A DNA stretch of 64,000 bases from Phycisphaerales bacterium. Its GTDB lineage: Bacteria > Planctomycetota > Phycisphaerae > Phycisphaerales > UBA1924. The stretch lies in the NCBI GenBank assembly GCA_020849105.1, contig JADLGW010000048.1, forward strand, positions 83,382-147,381, written 5' to 3'. Of the stretch, positions 43,968-52,504 are shown piece by piece. The notes under the pieces are model-generated. The model saw only the letters and a program-made list of their open reading frames with translations, made no database searches and was not told where the DNA came from. A program made the position numbers and the translations under genes. Each line of letters starts with the position of its first letter. The stretch's first letter is position 1.

Positions 43968-45516
43968 AAAGGGCGAACGCCCCCTCGCGCACGCGCTGCG
44001 CGAGGCGCTCGATGTCGCCCGTCAGCGGGCGGTCCGTCGAGAGTGGGGGGGCCGCATCACGGACGGCCCGGTACGCTCTCTCCACGCCGCGCCCCGAGCG
44101 CAGCGGCCGGTGCGCCTCCAGCCCCTGCGCGGCGCACAGCAGTTCGACGGCGATGACCCGCGACGCCAGGTCCAGCGACCGCCGCGCCTTGGCCGCCGCA
44201 CGCGGACCGAACGAGTTGTAGTCCTCCATCCCCGCGCACGTCGGGATGTTCGCCACGCTCGCGGGCACCGCCAGCCCGATCATCTCGTTGACGCACGCCG
44301 CCGCCGCGTACTGCGCCACCATCAGCCCGGACTGCAGGCCCGGGCGCGGGGCCAGGAACGGTTTGAGGTGACTCTCGGGCTCGAACGCCCCGGTCATCAG
44401 GTAGGTCCGCCGCTCGCTGATACCCGCCAGGTGGCACAGGGCGATCGCCAGGCAGTCCAGCGGCAGGGCGATGGGCATGCCGTGGAAGTTCGCGCCTGAG
44501 AGCACCGCGTCGCCCGGGGTATCCTCCATCCGCGGCTTGACCCCGATCGGGCCCTTGGCAAGGACCAACGGGTTGTCCGTCACCGCGCCCAGTTCGGCCG
44601 CGATGACCCGCGTGATCTCCGCGATCGCCCAGACGGCCGCGCCGTGGACCGTCGGCCCGGCCCGCAGCGAGTAGGGGTCCTGCACCCTCGGGTCGTCCTT
44701 CAGGTGGCTGCGACGGATCGCGCTGCCGGCCAGCAGCCGGCGCGTCTCCATCGCGGCCTCGGCCGCCCCCGAGTGCCCGCGCGCGTCGTACAGCCGCCGG
44801 TCCAGGAACTCGTGGGAGGCGCGGCACGCGTCGATGGACATGGCCAGCGCCGCGTGCCCCGCCCGCAGGAGCACCGCCGCGTCCCCGCACAGCAGCGCGC
44901 CCGACGCCGCCATCAGGTGCGTGCCGTTGATGAGGGCCAGGCCCTCCTTCGCGCCCAGCGTCAGCGGGCGGATGCGAGTTTTACGTAACGCCTCCGCGCC
45001 CTTCATCTCCCGGCCGCCCAGCATCGCCCGACCTTCCCCGACCGCCACCAGCGCGATCGCCGCCAGCGGGGCCAGGTCGCCCGACGCCCCGACCGATCCG
45101 ACCGAGGGCACCACCGGCGTCACGCCCGCGTTGAGCATGGCGACAATCGTCTCCGGCACCGCGGGCCGCACGCCCGACATCCCGCGGCACAGCGACGCCG
45201 CCAGCACGAGCATGGTCGCCCGCACCGTCTCCTCTGGAAGCGGTTCGCCGACGCCCGCCGAGTGCGACCGGACCAGGTTCAGTTGCAGTTCCGCCAGTTG
45301 ACCGGAGCCGATGCGTTGCTTGGCGAGGGCCCCGAAGCCGGTGTTGATGCCGTAATGAGGCTTCCCGTCCCGCAGCGCCCCCTCGACCACCTTCCGCGAG
45401 CGAAGCACACGCGACCGGGCGGCGGGGGTGATCGACACCCCGGCCCCTTCACGGGCCACAGCCGCCACATGCCCGATCCCGAGCCCAGACCCGTCCAGAC
45501 GTACCGGCTTGGCCAT
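43966..45516 (-). CDS. hutH: Histidine ammonia-lyase
   Basis: 516 residues. It removes ammonia from histidine to give urocanate. The autocatalytic MIO cofactor triad is Ala144-Ser145-Gly146 in GSVGASGDLAPLA. Also seen: GKPHYGINTGFGALA (catalytic Tyr), LNLVRSHSAGVG, LINGTHLMAASGAL, QDPYSLR, NFHGMPIALPLD, the Phe-Glu motif TGAFEPESHLKP, and the closing MEDYNSFGPRAAAKAR. Full length. Its stop codon overlaps the repeat arm at 43941-43967, and hutU follows. Confidence 0.97.
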   Translation of the reverse strand: MAKPVRLDGSGLGIGHVAAVAREGAGVSITPAARSRVLRSRKVVEGALRDGKPHYGINTGFGALAKQRIGSGQLAELQLNLVRSHSAGVGEPLPEETVRATMLVLAASLCRGMSGVRPAVPETIVAMLNAGVTPVVPSVGSVGASGDLAPLAAIALVAVGEGRAMLGGREMKGAEALRKTRIRPLTLGAKEGLALINGTHLMAASGALLCGDAAVLLRAGHAALAMSIDACRASHEFLDRRLYDARGHSGAAEAAMETRRLLAGSAIRRSHLKDDPRVQDPYSLRAGPTVHGAAVWAIAEITRVIAAELGAVTDNPLVLAKGPIGVKPRMEDTPGDAVLSGANFHGMPIALPLDCLAIALCHLAGISERRTYLMTGAFEPESHLKPFLAPRPGLQSGLMVAQYAAAACVNEMIGLAVPASVANIPTCAGMEDYNSFGPRAAAKARRSLDLASRVIAVELLCAAQGLEAHRPLRSGRGVERAYRAVRDAAPPLSTDRPLTGDIERLAQRVREGAFAL

Positions 45517-45621
45517 AGGGGCAGAGTGTTGCAGCGCCCGACGCCCACTGCAAGGACCGGAACGGCTGGCCGGCGCCGCTGTCCCGCTTCCCGGTTCCCG
45601 CCTCCATGTATCGTCCGCCCC

Positions 45622-45875
45622 GTGTCCACCGCGGAACTCGCCGCCATCCTCTTCATGCAGGTGGCGATGATCCTGGCCGTCTGCCGGGGCGTGGCGGCGC
45701 TCATGCCCCCTGGGCCAACCAGCGGTGATCGGCGCTCGGCGGCGGCGTGCTGGCGGTGACGCTCGTGATGACGATCACGACGACGCTGATGGGCACGCCG
45801 CTCTTCCGATTGGTGTACGGCGCTGGGCGGACGCTGCCCGAGGGCAGTCGGAAGCACCAACCAAACGTCCTATAA
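45622..45875 (+). pseudogene. Remnant of a cation/proton antiporter gene
   Basis: Three fragments in three frames together read like the two ends of a Kef/NhaP-type antiporter. From the GTG at 45622: MSTAELAAILFMQVAMILAV.., the first membrane helix. From about 45710, shifted: LGQPAVIGA, matching the LGQPxVxGE motif that follows helix 1. From about 45735, shifted again: LGGGVLAVTLVMTITTTLMG then TPLFRLVYGAGRTLPEGS, matching the end of the last helix and the start of the tail, stop at 45873. Some 350 middle residues are missing. An internal deletion plus frameshifts is the simplest reading. Confidence 0.68.
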
Positions 45876-45943
45876 GATAGATTATGTAAAACAGACCCCA
45901 GCCGGCCGCAACGTGGCCTTGCGCACGCACTTCGTTCCGCTAC

Positions 45944-48175
45944 CTAGAGATCGCTCCACGCTGCATCCACCCGGGCCCGCACCGCCGGGTTCATTTCGAT
46001 GATCGGGGGCCAGTCGCGAACGGGCAGGTCGGTGGCACCCTTGCCGGGCGGCTTCGGCGTCGCGTCGAACGCGACGCGGCGGCCGCAGGCACTGAGGACC
46101 CGGTCCCGGTCGGGTGACGAGTTCGCGGCCCAATGGAAGAGGGCATCATCGATGTTCGCCACGTCCGCGTCCGGGCCGACGACGATGGACCATCGCGGGA
46201 GCGCGGCCTCGTCCGCCAGCCCGCCCAGCGCCTTGATGACCGCCCGCCCCGGGGTCGCAGCCGCCGCACGCACCAGCAACCACCACCCGCCCAGTTCATC
46301 GGGCACCCGGGCGTCGAGGACGCCCTGCAAGGCTTTGACGCGCCGCTCGGTGGCGCGTGCGGCCCCGCCCGTCACCGCGTTCACCGATACGGCGGCGCAC
46401 AACTCGGCCGCGAGCCCGGCGAGCGCCCGGTGCTCCTCAGCCGGGCCCGACTTTCGTGTCGCGTCGAGCCCCATTTTCCCGCCCGCCCCGAGGAACGGGG
46501 CCGCGTGGTCCAGTATGTCCAGCGGGCCGCGGACCAGTTCCGTATCGCGCGCGGGCACGCAGCGCTCGCCGACCGAGCGCATGACCTCGGTTGTATCGTG
46601 GACATCCACATCCTCATCCACCGCGACGATGATTTTCGTCCAGGCCATCTGTCCGGCGCCCCAGACCGCGTGCATCACGCGCCGGGCCTGCAACGGGTAC
46701 TCCTTTCTGATCTTCACGAAGGCGCAGGAGTGGAAGACGCCGAACATTGGAAGGTCGTAATCCGAGATGTCCGGGATGATCGTGCGGAGCAGCGGCAGGA
46801 ACAGCCGCTCCGTCGCCTTGCCCATGAAGTAGTCCTCCTGCGGAGGGAGGCCCACCACCGTCGCCGGAAAAATAGGGTCACGCCTGTGCGTGATCGCCGT
46901 CACCGTCAGCACCGGGTAGCGGTCCGGCAGCGAGTAGTACCCGGTGTGGTCGCCGAACGGCCCCTCCACCACGGCCCCGGGGCCCAGCGTAGGTCGGCTC
47001 TCCGAGCCGACACCGACTGCTGATTCCGGCGTAGGTCGGCTCTCCGAGCCGACACCGATCGCTGATTCCGGCGTAGGTCGGCTCTCCGAGCCGACACCGA
47101 TCGCAGGTTCCGGCGTGGGTCGGCTCTCCGAGCCGACACGAGGCGCATCGTCGGCTCTCCGAGCCGACCCGGCCGGGAACCCGGTTTCGCCCGCCTCGTG
47201 GCTCACATACCCCTCGATCACGATCTCCGCGTTCGCCGGAACATCCAGCGGCACAGTTTTCGCCCGGACCAGCGGGATCGCCCCCCGATTGAGGAACCCC
47301 GCCAGGAGCAACTCGCTGATCCCCGGCGGCATCGGCGCGGTCGCGGCGTACGGCAGCACGCTCTCCCCGCCCAGGGCGATCGCGACCGGCATGGGCTTGC
47401 CGATCGCTTTCCACGAGCGCCAGTGCCGCGCCCCGTCGTGGTGCATGTGCCAGTGCATCGCCATGGTCCGCGGGCCCAGCATCTGCACGCGGTACATGCC
47501 GATGTTGCGGGACTGCGGGCTGTTCTCCCCCGCGTCGCCCGCGTGGATCGTGTACACGCCCCCCATCGTGATATAGCGGCCACGGTGCAGCGCCAGCCAC
47601 TCCGGATCGCTCCGTACACCCGGTACGCCGTCGTTGATCTTCGCCGGCCACCCCACCGCCGCCAGGTCCCCGTCCAGCGGCCAGCACCTGAGCAGCGGCA
47701 GCATCGTCAGGTCCACCGCGTCGCCGGTATGGACGACCTCCTGGCAGATGCCGGACCTTACGCGTCGCGGCGGGAGTCGGGCCAGTTCCAGCAGTTCCGG
47801 AACCTTCCGGAGTTTGGCCAGCAGCGTCGGCGGCGACTCCGGCTTCACAAGCCGACCGAGCCGATCGGCGAGCGCCTCCAACCCTCCCTCCGCCCCCAGC
47901 GCCATCTCCATCCGCCGGTACGACCCCATCGAGTTGATGAGCACCGGGATGTCCGAGCCCTCGACGCGCTCGCACAGCACCGCCCGCCCGCCCAGGTGAT
48001 GAAACCGCGGGTCCGTGCGGCGCGTCGCCGCGGCCGGCAGCGACGGCGCCGGCGTGCGGCTCATGCGCTCGGCGATCGCGGTGATCTCCAGCAGCGGCGA
48101 CACCGGGCGCGTCACCCGGGCCAGTTCGCCCGCGCGCTCCAGCGCCGCCACAAACTCCCGCAGGTTCCCGTACAT
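45944..48175 (-). CDS. UbiD-family decarboxylase with 14-residue tandem repeat insert
   Basis: 743 residues. UbiD enzymes use prenylated FMN to (de)carboxylate aromatic or unsaturated acids; this long form with N-terminal MYGNLREFVAALERAGELAR is most like the menaquinone/ubiquinone-type members. Family sequence: PAKINDGVPGVRSDPEWLALHRGR, GMYRVQMLGPRTMAMHWHMHHDGARH, AKTVPLDVPANAEIVIEGYV and EGPFGDHTGYYS. Between those last two, where the family normally has about a dozen residues, sit about 60 extra (about 338-398), mostly [14 protein letters not shown] repeats, encoded by palindromic DNA. The flanking catalytic-site segments are intact. The gene diverges from a methyltransferase gene 13 bases away. 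Confidence 0.88.
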   Translation of the reverse strand: MYGNLREFVAALERAGELARVTRPVSPLLEITAIAERMSRTPAPSLPAAATRRTDPRFHHLGGRAVLCERVEGSDIPVLINSMGSYRRMEMALGAEGGLEALADRLGRLVKPESPPTLLAKLRKVPELLELARLPPRRVRSGICQEVVHTGDAVDLTMLPLLRCWPLDGDLAAVGWPAKINDGVPGVRSDPEWLALHRGRYITMGGVYTIHAGDAGENSPQSRNIGMYRVQMLGPRTMAMHWHMHHDGARHWRSWKAIGKPMPVAIALGGESVLPYAATAPMPPGISELLLAGFLNRGAIPLVRAKTVPLDVPANAEIVIEGYVSHEAGETGFPAGSARRADDAPRVGSESRPTPEPAIGVGSESRPTPESAIGVGSESRPTPESAVGVGSESRPTLGPGAVVEGPFGDHTGYYSLPDRYPVLTVTAITHRRDPIFPATVVGLPPQEDYFMGKATERLFLPLLRTIIPDISDYDLPMFGVFHSCAFVKIRKEYPLQARRVMHAVWGAGQMAWTKIIVAVDEDVDVHDTTEVMRSVGERCVPARDTELVRGPLDILDHAAPFLGAGGKMGLDATRKSGPAEEHRALAGLAAELCAAVSVNAVTGGAARATERRVKALQGVLDARVPDELGGWWLLVRAAAATPGRAVIKALGGLADEAALPRWSIVVGPDADVANIDDALFHWAANSSPDRDRVLSACGRRVAFDATPKPPGKGATDLPVRDWPPIIEMNPAVRARVDAAWSDL
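46988..47169 (-). repeat. Tandem palindromic repeat within the ubiD-like gene
   Basis: Three 42-bp units (46988-47029, 47030-47071, 47072-47113), a shortened fourth (47114-47149) and a partial fifth (47150-47169). Each contains the 19-base palindrome GTCGGCTCTCCGAGCCGAC, at 46993, 47035, 47077, 47119 and 47150. The 42-bp period is 14 codons, so the frame stays open. Between palindromes are spacers such as ACCGACTGCTGATTCCGGCG with a few substitutions. Confidence 0.95.
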
Positions 48176-48188
48176 TGAGCACCAGAGT

Positions 48189-48842
48189 ATGACAGGTACC
48201 CCCCCACCGCCGCCGCCCCCGCCGAAGAAGGCCGAGCACTACGCCGCGACCCGCGACTGGCCCGGGTACTACGCCGCCGTCCTCGGCAAGCCGCCGCGCG
48301 ACACGCTGCTCGCCGCCCTGGCCTCCTTCGAGCGCGAGGGCCCGCCAGGCGTCGCCGTGGACCTCGCCTGCGGCGAGGGGCGCGACACCCTCGAACTGCT
48401 GCGCCGCGGCTGGTTCGTCTGGGCGATCGATCCGGAGCCCGCCGCGTTCAAGCACCTCTACGCGCGCGTGCCCCCCGAGCACGATCGGCGGCTCCAGGGC
48501 GTCCTCGAGGATTTTAGCGCCGACTGGCCCGACTCCATCGACCTCCTCAACTGCAGTTTCTCGCTCCCGTTCTGCCCTCCGCGAGACTTCCCCGCGGTCT
48601 GGGAGCACATCGTCCGCTCCATCCGCCCCGGCGGGCGCTTCGCGGGGCAACTCTTCGGCGACCGCGACTCGTGGGCCGCGCTCCCCGACCGCTCGCACCA
48701 GACCCGCGCCGAGGCGGAACGGATGCTCGCTGCCTTCGACCTCGAAGTGTTCCGGGAGGACGAGAAAGACGGAAATGATGCCGGCGGTTTCACCAAGCAC
48801 TGGCACGTGTTCCACGTTGTCGCCCGCAAGAAGCAGCCATGA
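48189..48842 (+). CDS. Class I SAM-dependent methyltransferase (TehB-like)
   Basis: 217 residues from the ATG at 48189. A Pro tract near the start (PPPPPPPP) is followed by YAATRDWPGYYAAVLGKPPRDTL, then motif I of class I methyltransferases, AVDLACGEGRDTLELLRRGW, the acidic ribose-binding end WAIDPEP, motif IV region DSIDLLNCSFSLPFC and SIRPGGRFAGQLFGDRDSW. The small size and D-L-A-C-G-x-G-R-D-T motif resemble TehB-type enzymes. Its stop overlaps the ABC ATPase start (ATGA), so it belongs to that operon. Substrate unknown. Confidence 0.85.
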   Translation: MTGTPPPPPPPPKKAEHYAATRDWPGYYAAVLGKPPRDTLLAALASFEREGPPGVAVDLACGEGRDTLELLRRGWFVWAIDPEPAAFKHLYARVPPEHDRRLQGVLEDFSADWPDSIDLLNCSFSLPFCPPRDFPAVWEHIVRSIRPGGRFAGQLFGDRDSWAALPDRSHQTRAEAERMLAAFDLEVFREDEKDGNDAGGFTKHWHVFHVVARKKQP

Positions 48843-49801
48843 CCGTGAGCGAATTCGCCATCGACCTCGACCACGTCGCCAAGACCTACCGCGGGCGGGT
48901 CCGCGCCCTCCGCGGCATCCAGATGAGGGTCCGGCGCGGCGAGATCTTCGGCCTGCTTGGGCCCAACGGCGCGGGCAAGAGCACGCTCGTCAAGGTCCTG
49001 ATGACCGTCATCCGCCCCACCGAGTGCCGCGGCACCATGCTCGGCGAGCCCGTGGGCCGCAAGGGCCCGCTCGGCCGCGTCGGCTACCTGCCGGAGCACC
49101 ACCGGTTCGCGGACTACCTGACCGGGGCGCAGGTCCTCGACTATTACGGTGCGCTCGCCGGCGTGCCACGGCCGCTCCGCCGCCGCCGCTCCGCGGAACT
49201 CCTGCGCACCGTCGGCATGTCCGCATGGGCGCGCAGGAAGGTTGGCAGTTACTCCAAGGGCATGCGGCAGCGGATCGGCATCGCCCAGGCCCTGGTCAAC
49301 GACCCTGAACTCGTGCTGCTCGACGAGCCGACGGACGGCGTGGACCCCGTGGGCCGCCGCGACATCCGCGAGATCCTCCAGAACCTGAAGGCCCGGGGGA
49401 AGACCGTCTTCCTCAACAGCCACCTGCTCTCCGAACTCGAAATGGTCTGCGACCGCGTCGCGATCCTCGTCCAGGGCGCTGTCAGCGCCCAGGGCACCAT
49501 CGATGAACTCACACGCGACCAGCAGAGGTACGAGGTCGAGGTCGACGACCGGAGCGCCCCCGCGCTCCCCGCGGCGGTCGCCGCTCACCCCGCCGCCGTC
49601 GTCGCCGGCGCCGTTGCCCGGGTCGCGACCACGGACGCCGCGGCCGTCCAGCCCGTGATCGACGCCGTCCGCCATGCCGGCCTGACTATCCGGGCCGTCC
49701 GCGCGTTCCGTCCGTCCCTGGAGGATCTGTTTATGAGAGCGGTTACGGATCCGGAGGGGCACACGCTCACGCCGGGTGCGCGCGGGGGGGCCCGCCCATG
49801 A
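48839..49801 (+). CDS. ABC transporter ATP-binding protein
   Basis: 320 residues. Walker A GLLGPNGAGKST, signature YSKGMRQRIGIAQAL, Walker B ELVLLDEPTDGVDPVG and the H-loop region FLNSHLLSELEMVCDRVAIL are all intact. The C-terminal extension (about 225-320) is typical of ABC-2-type ATPases that pair with an export permease. Overlaps on both sides (ATGA) place it between the methyltransferase and the permease. Exported compound unknown. Confidence 0.95.
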   Translation: MTVSEFAIDLDHVAKTYRGRVRALRGIQMRVRRGEIFGLLGPNGAGKSTLVKVLMTVIRPTECRGTMLGEPVGRKGPLGRVGYLPEHHRFADYLTGAQVLDYYGALAGVPRPLRRRRSAELLRTVGMSAWARRKVGSYSKGMRQRIGIAQALVNDPELVLLDEPTDGVDPVGRRDIREILQNLKARGKTVFLNSHLLSELEMVCDRVAILVQGAVSAQGTIDELTRDQQRYEVEVDDRSAPALPAAVAAHPAAVVAGAVARVATTDAAAVQPVIDAVRHAGLTIRAVRAFRPSLEDLFMRAVTDPEGHTLTPGARGGARP

Positions 49802-50886
49802 TGGCTCTTCGTCAGACCGCCGCCATCTTCCTGGACGCCTACCGCGAACTCAACTCGCGGAAACTGTTCTGGTTCTCCCTGGTCATCTCCGGCATCATCG
49901 TCGCCGCGTTCGCGGCCGTCGGCCTGAACGAGCGCGGGATCACCCTCCTCTGGTGGGAGTTCCCGGCGGACATCAACACCCGTGTCATCGCCGCGAGCGT
50001 CCTGTACCGCTATGTGTTCACGCTGATCGCGATCCCCTTCTGGCTCGGCTGGGGGGCGATGATCCTGGCGATTGTCTCCACCGCCGGCATGATCCCCGAC
50101 TTCGTGGCCGGGGGCGCCGTGGAACTGACGCTCGCCAAACCCATCGGACGCGTCCGGCTCATCCTCACGAAGTTCGCCGCCGCCATGCTCTTCGCGGCGC
50201 TCCAGGTCACCGTCTTCGCGGCCGCGTGCTTCGTGGTGATCGGCACGCGCGGGCACACCTGGGACCCGAGCGTGTTCCTGGCGGTGCCGCTCATCGTGCT
50301 GGTCTTCAGTTACCTGTACTCGGCCTGCTTCCTGCTGGGCATCGTGACCCGCTCCACGATCGCGTCGATGCTCCTGACCATGCTCGCCTGGTTCCTGATC
50401 TTCGGCGTCAGCACGACGGAGCAGGTCTTCCTGTCGCTGCGCGCCGGCAACGAACTGCGCCGAGAACGCCTGGCAACCCTGATCACCGGCCTGGAGGCCC
50501 AGCAGCCGGGGGAGGAAGCGTCGGCGCAACTTGACCGCCGCCGCAAGCAACTGGAGGAGGCGGAGGCCGGTGCCGCCGCGATCCGGCGAGGCCACCAGGC
50601 CGCCTACGCCGTCAAGACCCTGCTCCCCAAGACCCAGGAAACGATCAAGTTGCTTGACCGCGTGCTCCTCTCCCCGCAGGAACGGGCCACGATGCAGGGC
50701 AGCGGCCGACCGCCGACCGCCGTGTCGATGGGCGATGACGTGCGCATCCGGCCGCGGGAGATCCAGGAACGAGTGGACAACACCCTCCGGGCGCGCACCG
50801 TCCCCTGGGTGGTCGGCACCTCGCTCGGTTTCGAGGCTGTCATGGTGGGCCTCGGCGCCTGGCTCTTTGCCCGGCGGGACTTCTGA
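49798..50886 (+). CDS. ABC-2-type transporter permease
   Basis: 362 residues. Membrane segments: LFWFSLVISGIIVAAFAAVG near the start, YVFTLIAIPFWLGWGAMILAIV, FAAAMLFAALQVTVFAAACFVVI, FLAVPLIVLVFSYLYSACFLLGI and ASMLLTMLAWFLIFGVS. A long cytoplasmic or periplasmic coiled-coil loop (ELRRERLATLITGLEAQQPG.. about 218-270) precedes the last helix (TSLGFEAVMVGLGAWLF). This is the ABC-2 pattern of permeases that partner the upstream ATPase. The inserted coiled-coil region before the final helix is recognisable in some Gld/Nos-like permeases. Confidence 0.85.
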   Translation: MMALRQTAAIFLDAYRELNSRKLFWFSLVISGIIVAAFAAVGLNERGITLLWWEFPADINTRVIAASVLYRYVFTLIAIPFWLGWGAMILAIVSTAGMIPDFVAGGAVELTLAKPIGRVRLILTKFAAAMLFAALQVTVFAAACFVVIGTRGHTWDPSVFLAVPLIVLVFSYLYSACFLLGIVTRSTIASMLLTMLAWFLIFGVSTTEQVFLSLRAGNELRRERLATLITGLEAQQPGEEASAQLDRRRKQLEEAEAGAAAIRRGHQAAYAVKTLLPKTQETIKLLDRVLLSPQERATMQGSGRPPTAVSMGDDVRIRPREIQERVDNTLRARTVPWVVGTSLGFEAVMVGLGAWLFARRDF

Positions 50887-51130
50887 CGCGGGCGCGTGGA
50901 CGGAGCACAAGCAGGATTGGGGAAACCGGCGCATGGCAGAGGCGCAGCCTGCGCCTGATGATCCTGCCGCCCGAAAGGGGGGGCAGCCGGCCACGAGGGG
51001 AACGCCGCCAAGCGAAGCGGTTTCGTTCGCCGGACGTGCGCCCTGCGCGGGTCGTGCGCGTCGCGCGCCGGGTGGGTGCAATGAATGAATCCGGCATGAA
51101 AACGTTGAACCAAACATGAAAGGAGCGATC

Positions 51131-51364
51131 ATGTCACGCCAGTACAACAAGTCGCAGGATTCGGTGCCCCGCGGCCCCGGCGCCGGACGCCCGGAAGACC
51201 AGGATTCTTCACCGGGGCGTGTGCAGGATGAGGACCGCATCCGCTGCCGCGCGTACGAGATCTCGCAGGCTCGGCACGGAGCCCCGGGCGACCCCGTGGC
51301 CGACTGGACTCAGGCTGAGCGGGAACTGCGGGCGGGGAGCGACGCGCGACGCGCGATGCGCTGA
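51131..51364 (+). CDS. DUF2934-domain protein
   Basis: 77 residues from the ATG at 51131 (AGGAG six bases upstream). The C-terminal half, RIRCRAYEISQARHGAPGDPVADWTQAERELRAG, fits the short DUF2934 pattern (R-x-RAYE-x-W-x-x-G-x-P-x-GD-x-x-x-DW-x-x-AE). The N terminus is polar and probably disordered. Such proteins are small and often stress-linked, but the function is unknown. Confidence 0.8.
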   Translation: MSRQYNKSQDSVPRGPGAGRPEDQDSSPGRVQDEDRIRCRAYEISQARHGAPGDPVADWTQAERELRAGSDARRAMR

Positions 51365-51386
51365 AATGGGCGCCGCCGCGCCGCGA

Positions 51387-52388
51387 TCACGCGTGCGAGA
51401 GCCCCTCGCGGATCGCGTAGCGGATGAGGTCGGCCCGCGTCCTGACCCCGAGTTTCTTCGACACCCGCTCCTGGTGCCGGTCGATCGTCTTGATGCTGCG
51501 GCACAGCTCCGCGGCGATCTGCTCGCGGGATCGCCCCTTGCCGATGAGCCGGAGCACCTCAAGTTCGCGGGCCGACAGGGACGCCAGCGCCGTAACAGGA
51601 CCGTCGCCCCCGGCCCGCCCCGCCGCCCCGCCGCAGTGGGCCTTGACCCTCGGGCTCATCACGAACATGCCCGTGGGATTCCGCGCCACGCGGCCCAGGC
51701 CCGCCACGATGTCGTCCAGGTCGTCCCCTTTGGTGAAGTATCCGCTGGCGCCGCACTTGTATGCCGCGGCCACGGCGCCGTCTCCCACATGCGCGCTCAG
51801 GAAGACGAACCGCTGGCCCGGGTGGGCCCTGTGAAGGCGGTCGGCCTGCTCAAAGACATCCGCGCCCGGCATCTCGACGTCGAGCAGGATGATGTCGGGG
51901 TGAAGGCGATCCGCCTCCTCTCCCAGCCGGTCCGCCGTCCTGAGGCTTCCGACAATGCACACCCGTCCTTCCGCGGCGAACTTCGCCCGCAGCCCCTCCA
52001 CCAGGGTTTCGTGGTCGTCCACGCACAGCACCCGAACCGCCGCCCCATCGGCGCTCGGCGCCCCGCCCCGCGGTGGCCCGCCGCGGGATGGGCCATCGAC
52101 CGCAGGGTCAGGCCCGGGACGCGACGCGCGATCCACGATCTCTTGCAGGCGCCGCACATGCGCCAGCATGGAATGGACGCGCGCACGGACCTCCGCTGGC
52201 ATCGCCAGCGTGCCCGTCGCTTCCAGTTCGGCCCGCAGCGGAAAGATCGCGTTGGACAGTTGGTGACGCAGCCCCGCCGCCGGCGCGGGTTGCGTGACGG
52301 ATGGCCGGTTCCTCAGTTGATTGGGTTCGGCGGCCATTGCCTCAAAGCCCGCGCCTGCCAGATCGGACGATTGGGGAAGTCTCCGCAT
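51387..52388 (-). CDS. LuxR-type response regulator with DHp-like N-terminal helix
   Basis: 333 residues from the ATG at 52388. The N-terminal part (about 38-88) is LRHQLSNAIFPLRAELEATG.. RVHSMLAHVRRLQEIVDRA, a helical hairpin with His42 at its start, like the dimerisation/phosphoacceptor region of histidine kinases but with no ATPase domain. After a linker comes a receiver (VRVLCVDDHETLVEGL.., phospho-acceptor Asp170 in IILLDVEMPG, Lys220 in GYFTKGDD). The C-terminal LuxR helix-turn-helix (LSARELEVLRLIGKGRSREQ..) follows at 271-333. It diverges from the alternative complex III operon, which it may control. Confidence 0.9.
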   Translation of the reverse strand: MRRLPQSSDLAGAGFEAMAAEPNQLRNRPSVTQPAPAAGLRHQLSNAIFPLRAELEATGTLAMPAEVRARVHSMLAHVRRLQEIVDRASRPGPDPAVDGPSRGGPPRGGAPSADGAAVRVLCVDDHETLVEGLRAKFAAEGRVCIVGSLRTADRLGEEADRLHPDIILLDVEMPGADVFEQADRLHRAHPGQRFVFLSAHVGDGAVAAAYKCGASGYFTKGDDLDDIVAGLGRVARNPTGMFVMSPRVKAHCGGAAGRAGGDGPVTALASLSARELEVLRLIGKGRSREQIAAELCRSIKTIDRHQERVSKKLGVRTRADLIRYAIREGLSHA

Positions 52389-52504
52389 GGCCCATGATCG
52401 GGCCTCCCGCTCATCGTACCAGCACCCCGGGGAACGGGGCCAGTCTCCGGCGCGTGGCACGGCCGCGAATGGGCGTGAACGCAGCGTGAATCGGGGGATG
52501 AACG

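Noticed and set aside
46988..47169. Possible CRISPR array
   Set aside because: Regular 42-bp units with a shared palindrome, but spacers are near-identical, the frame stays open and the stretch is inside a conserved gene.
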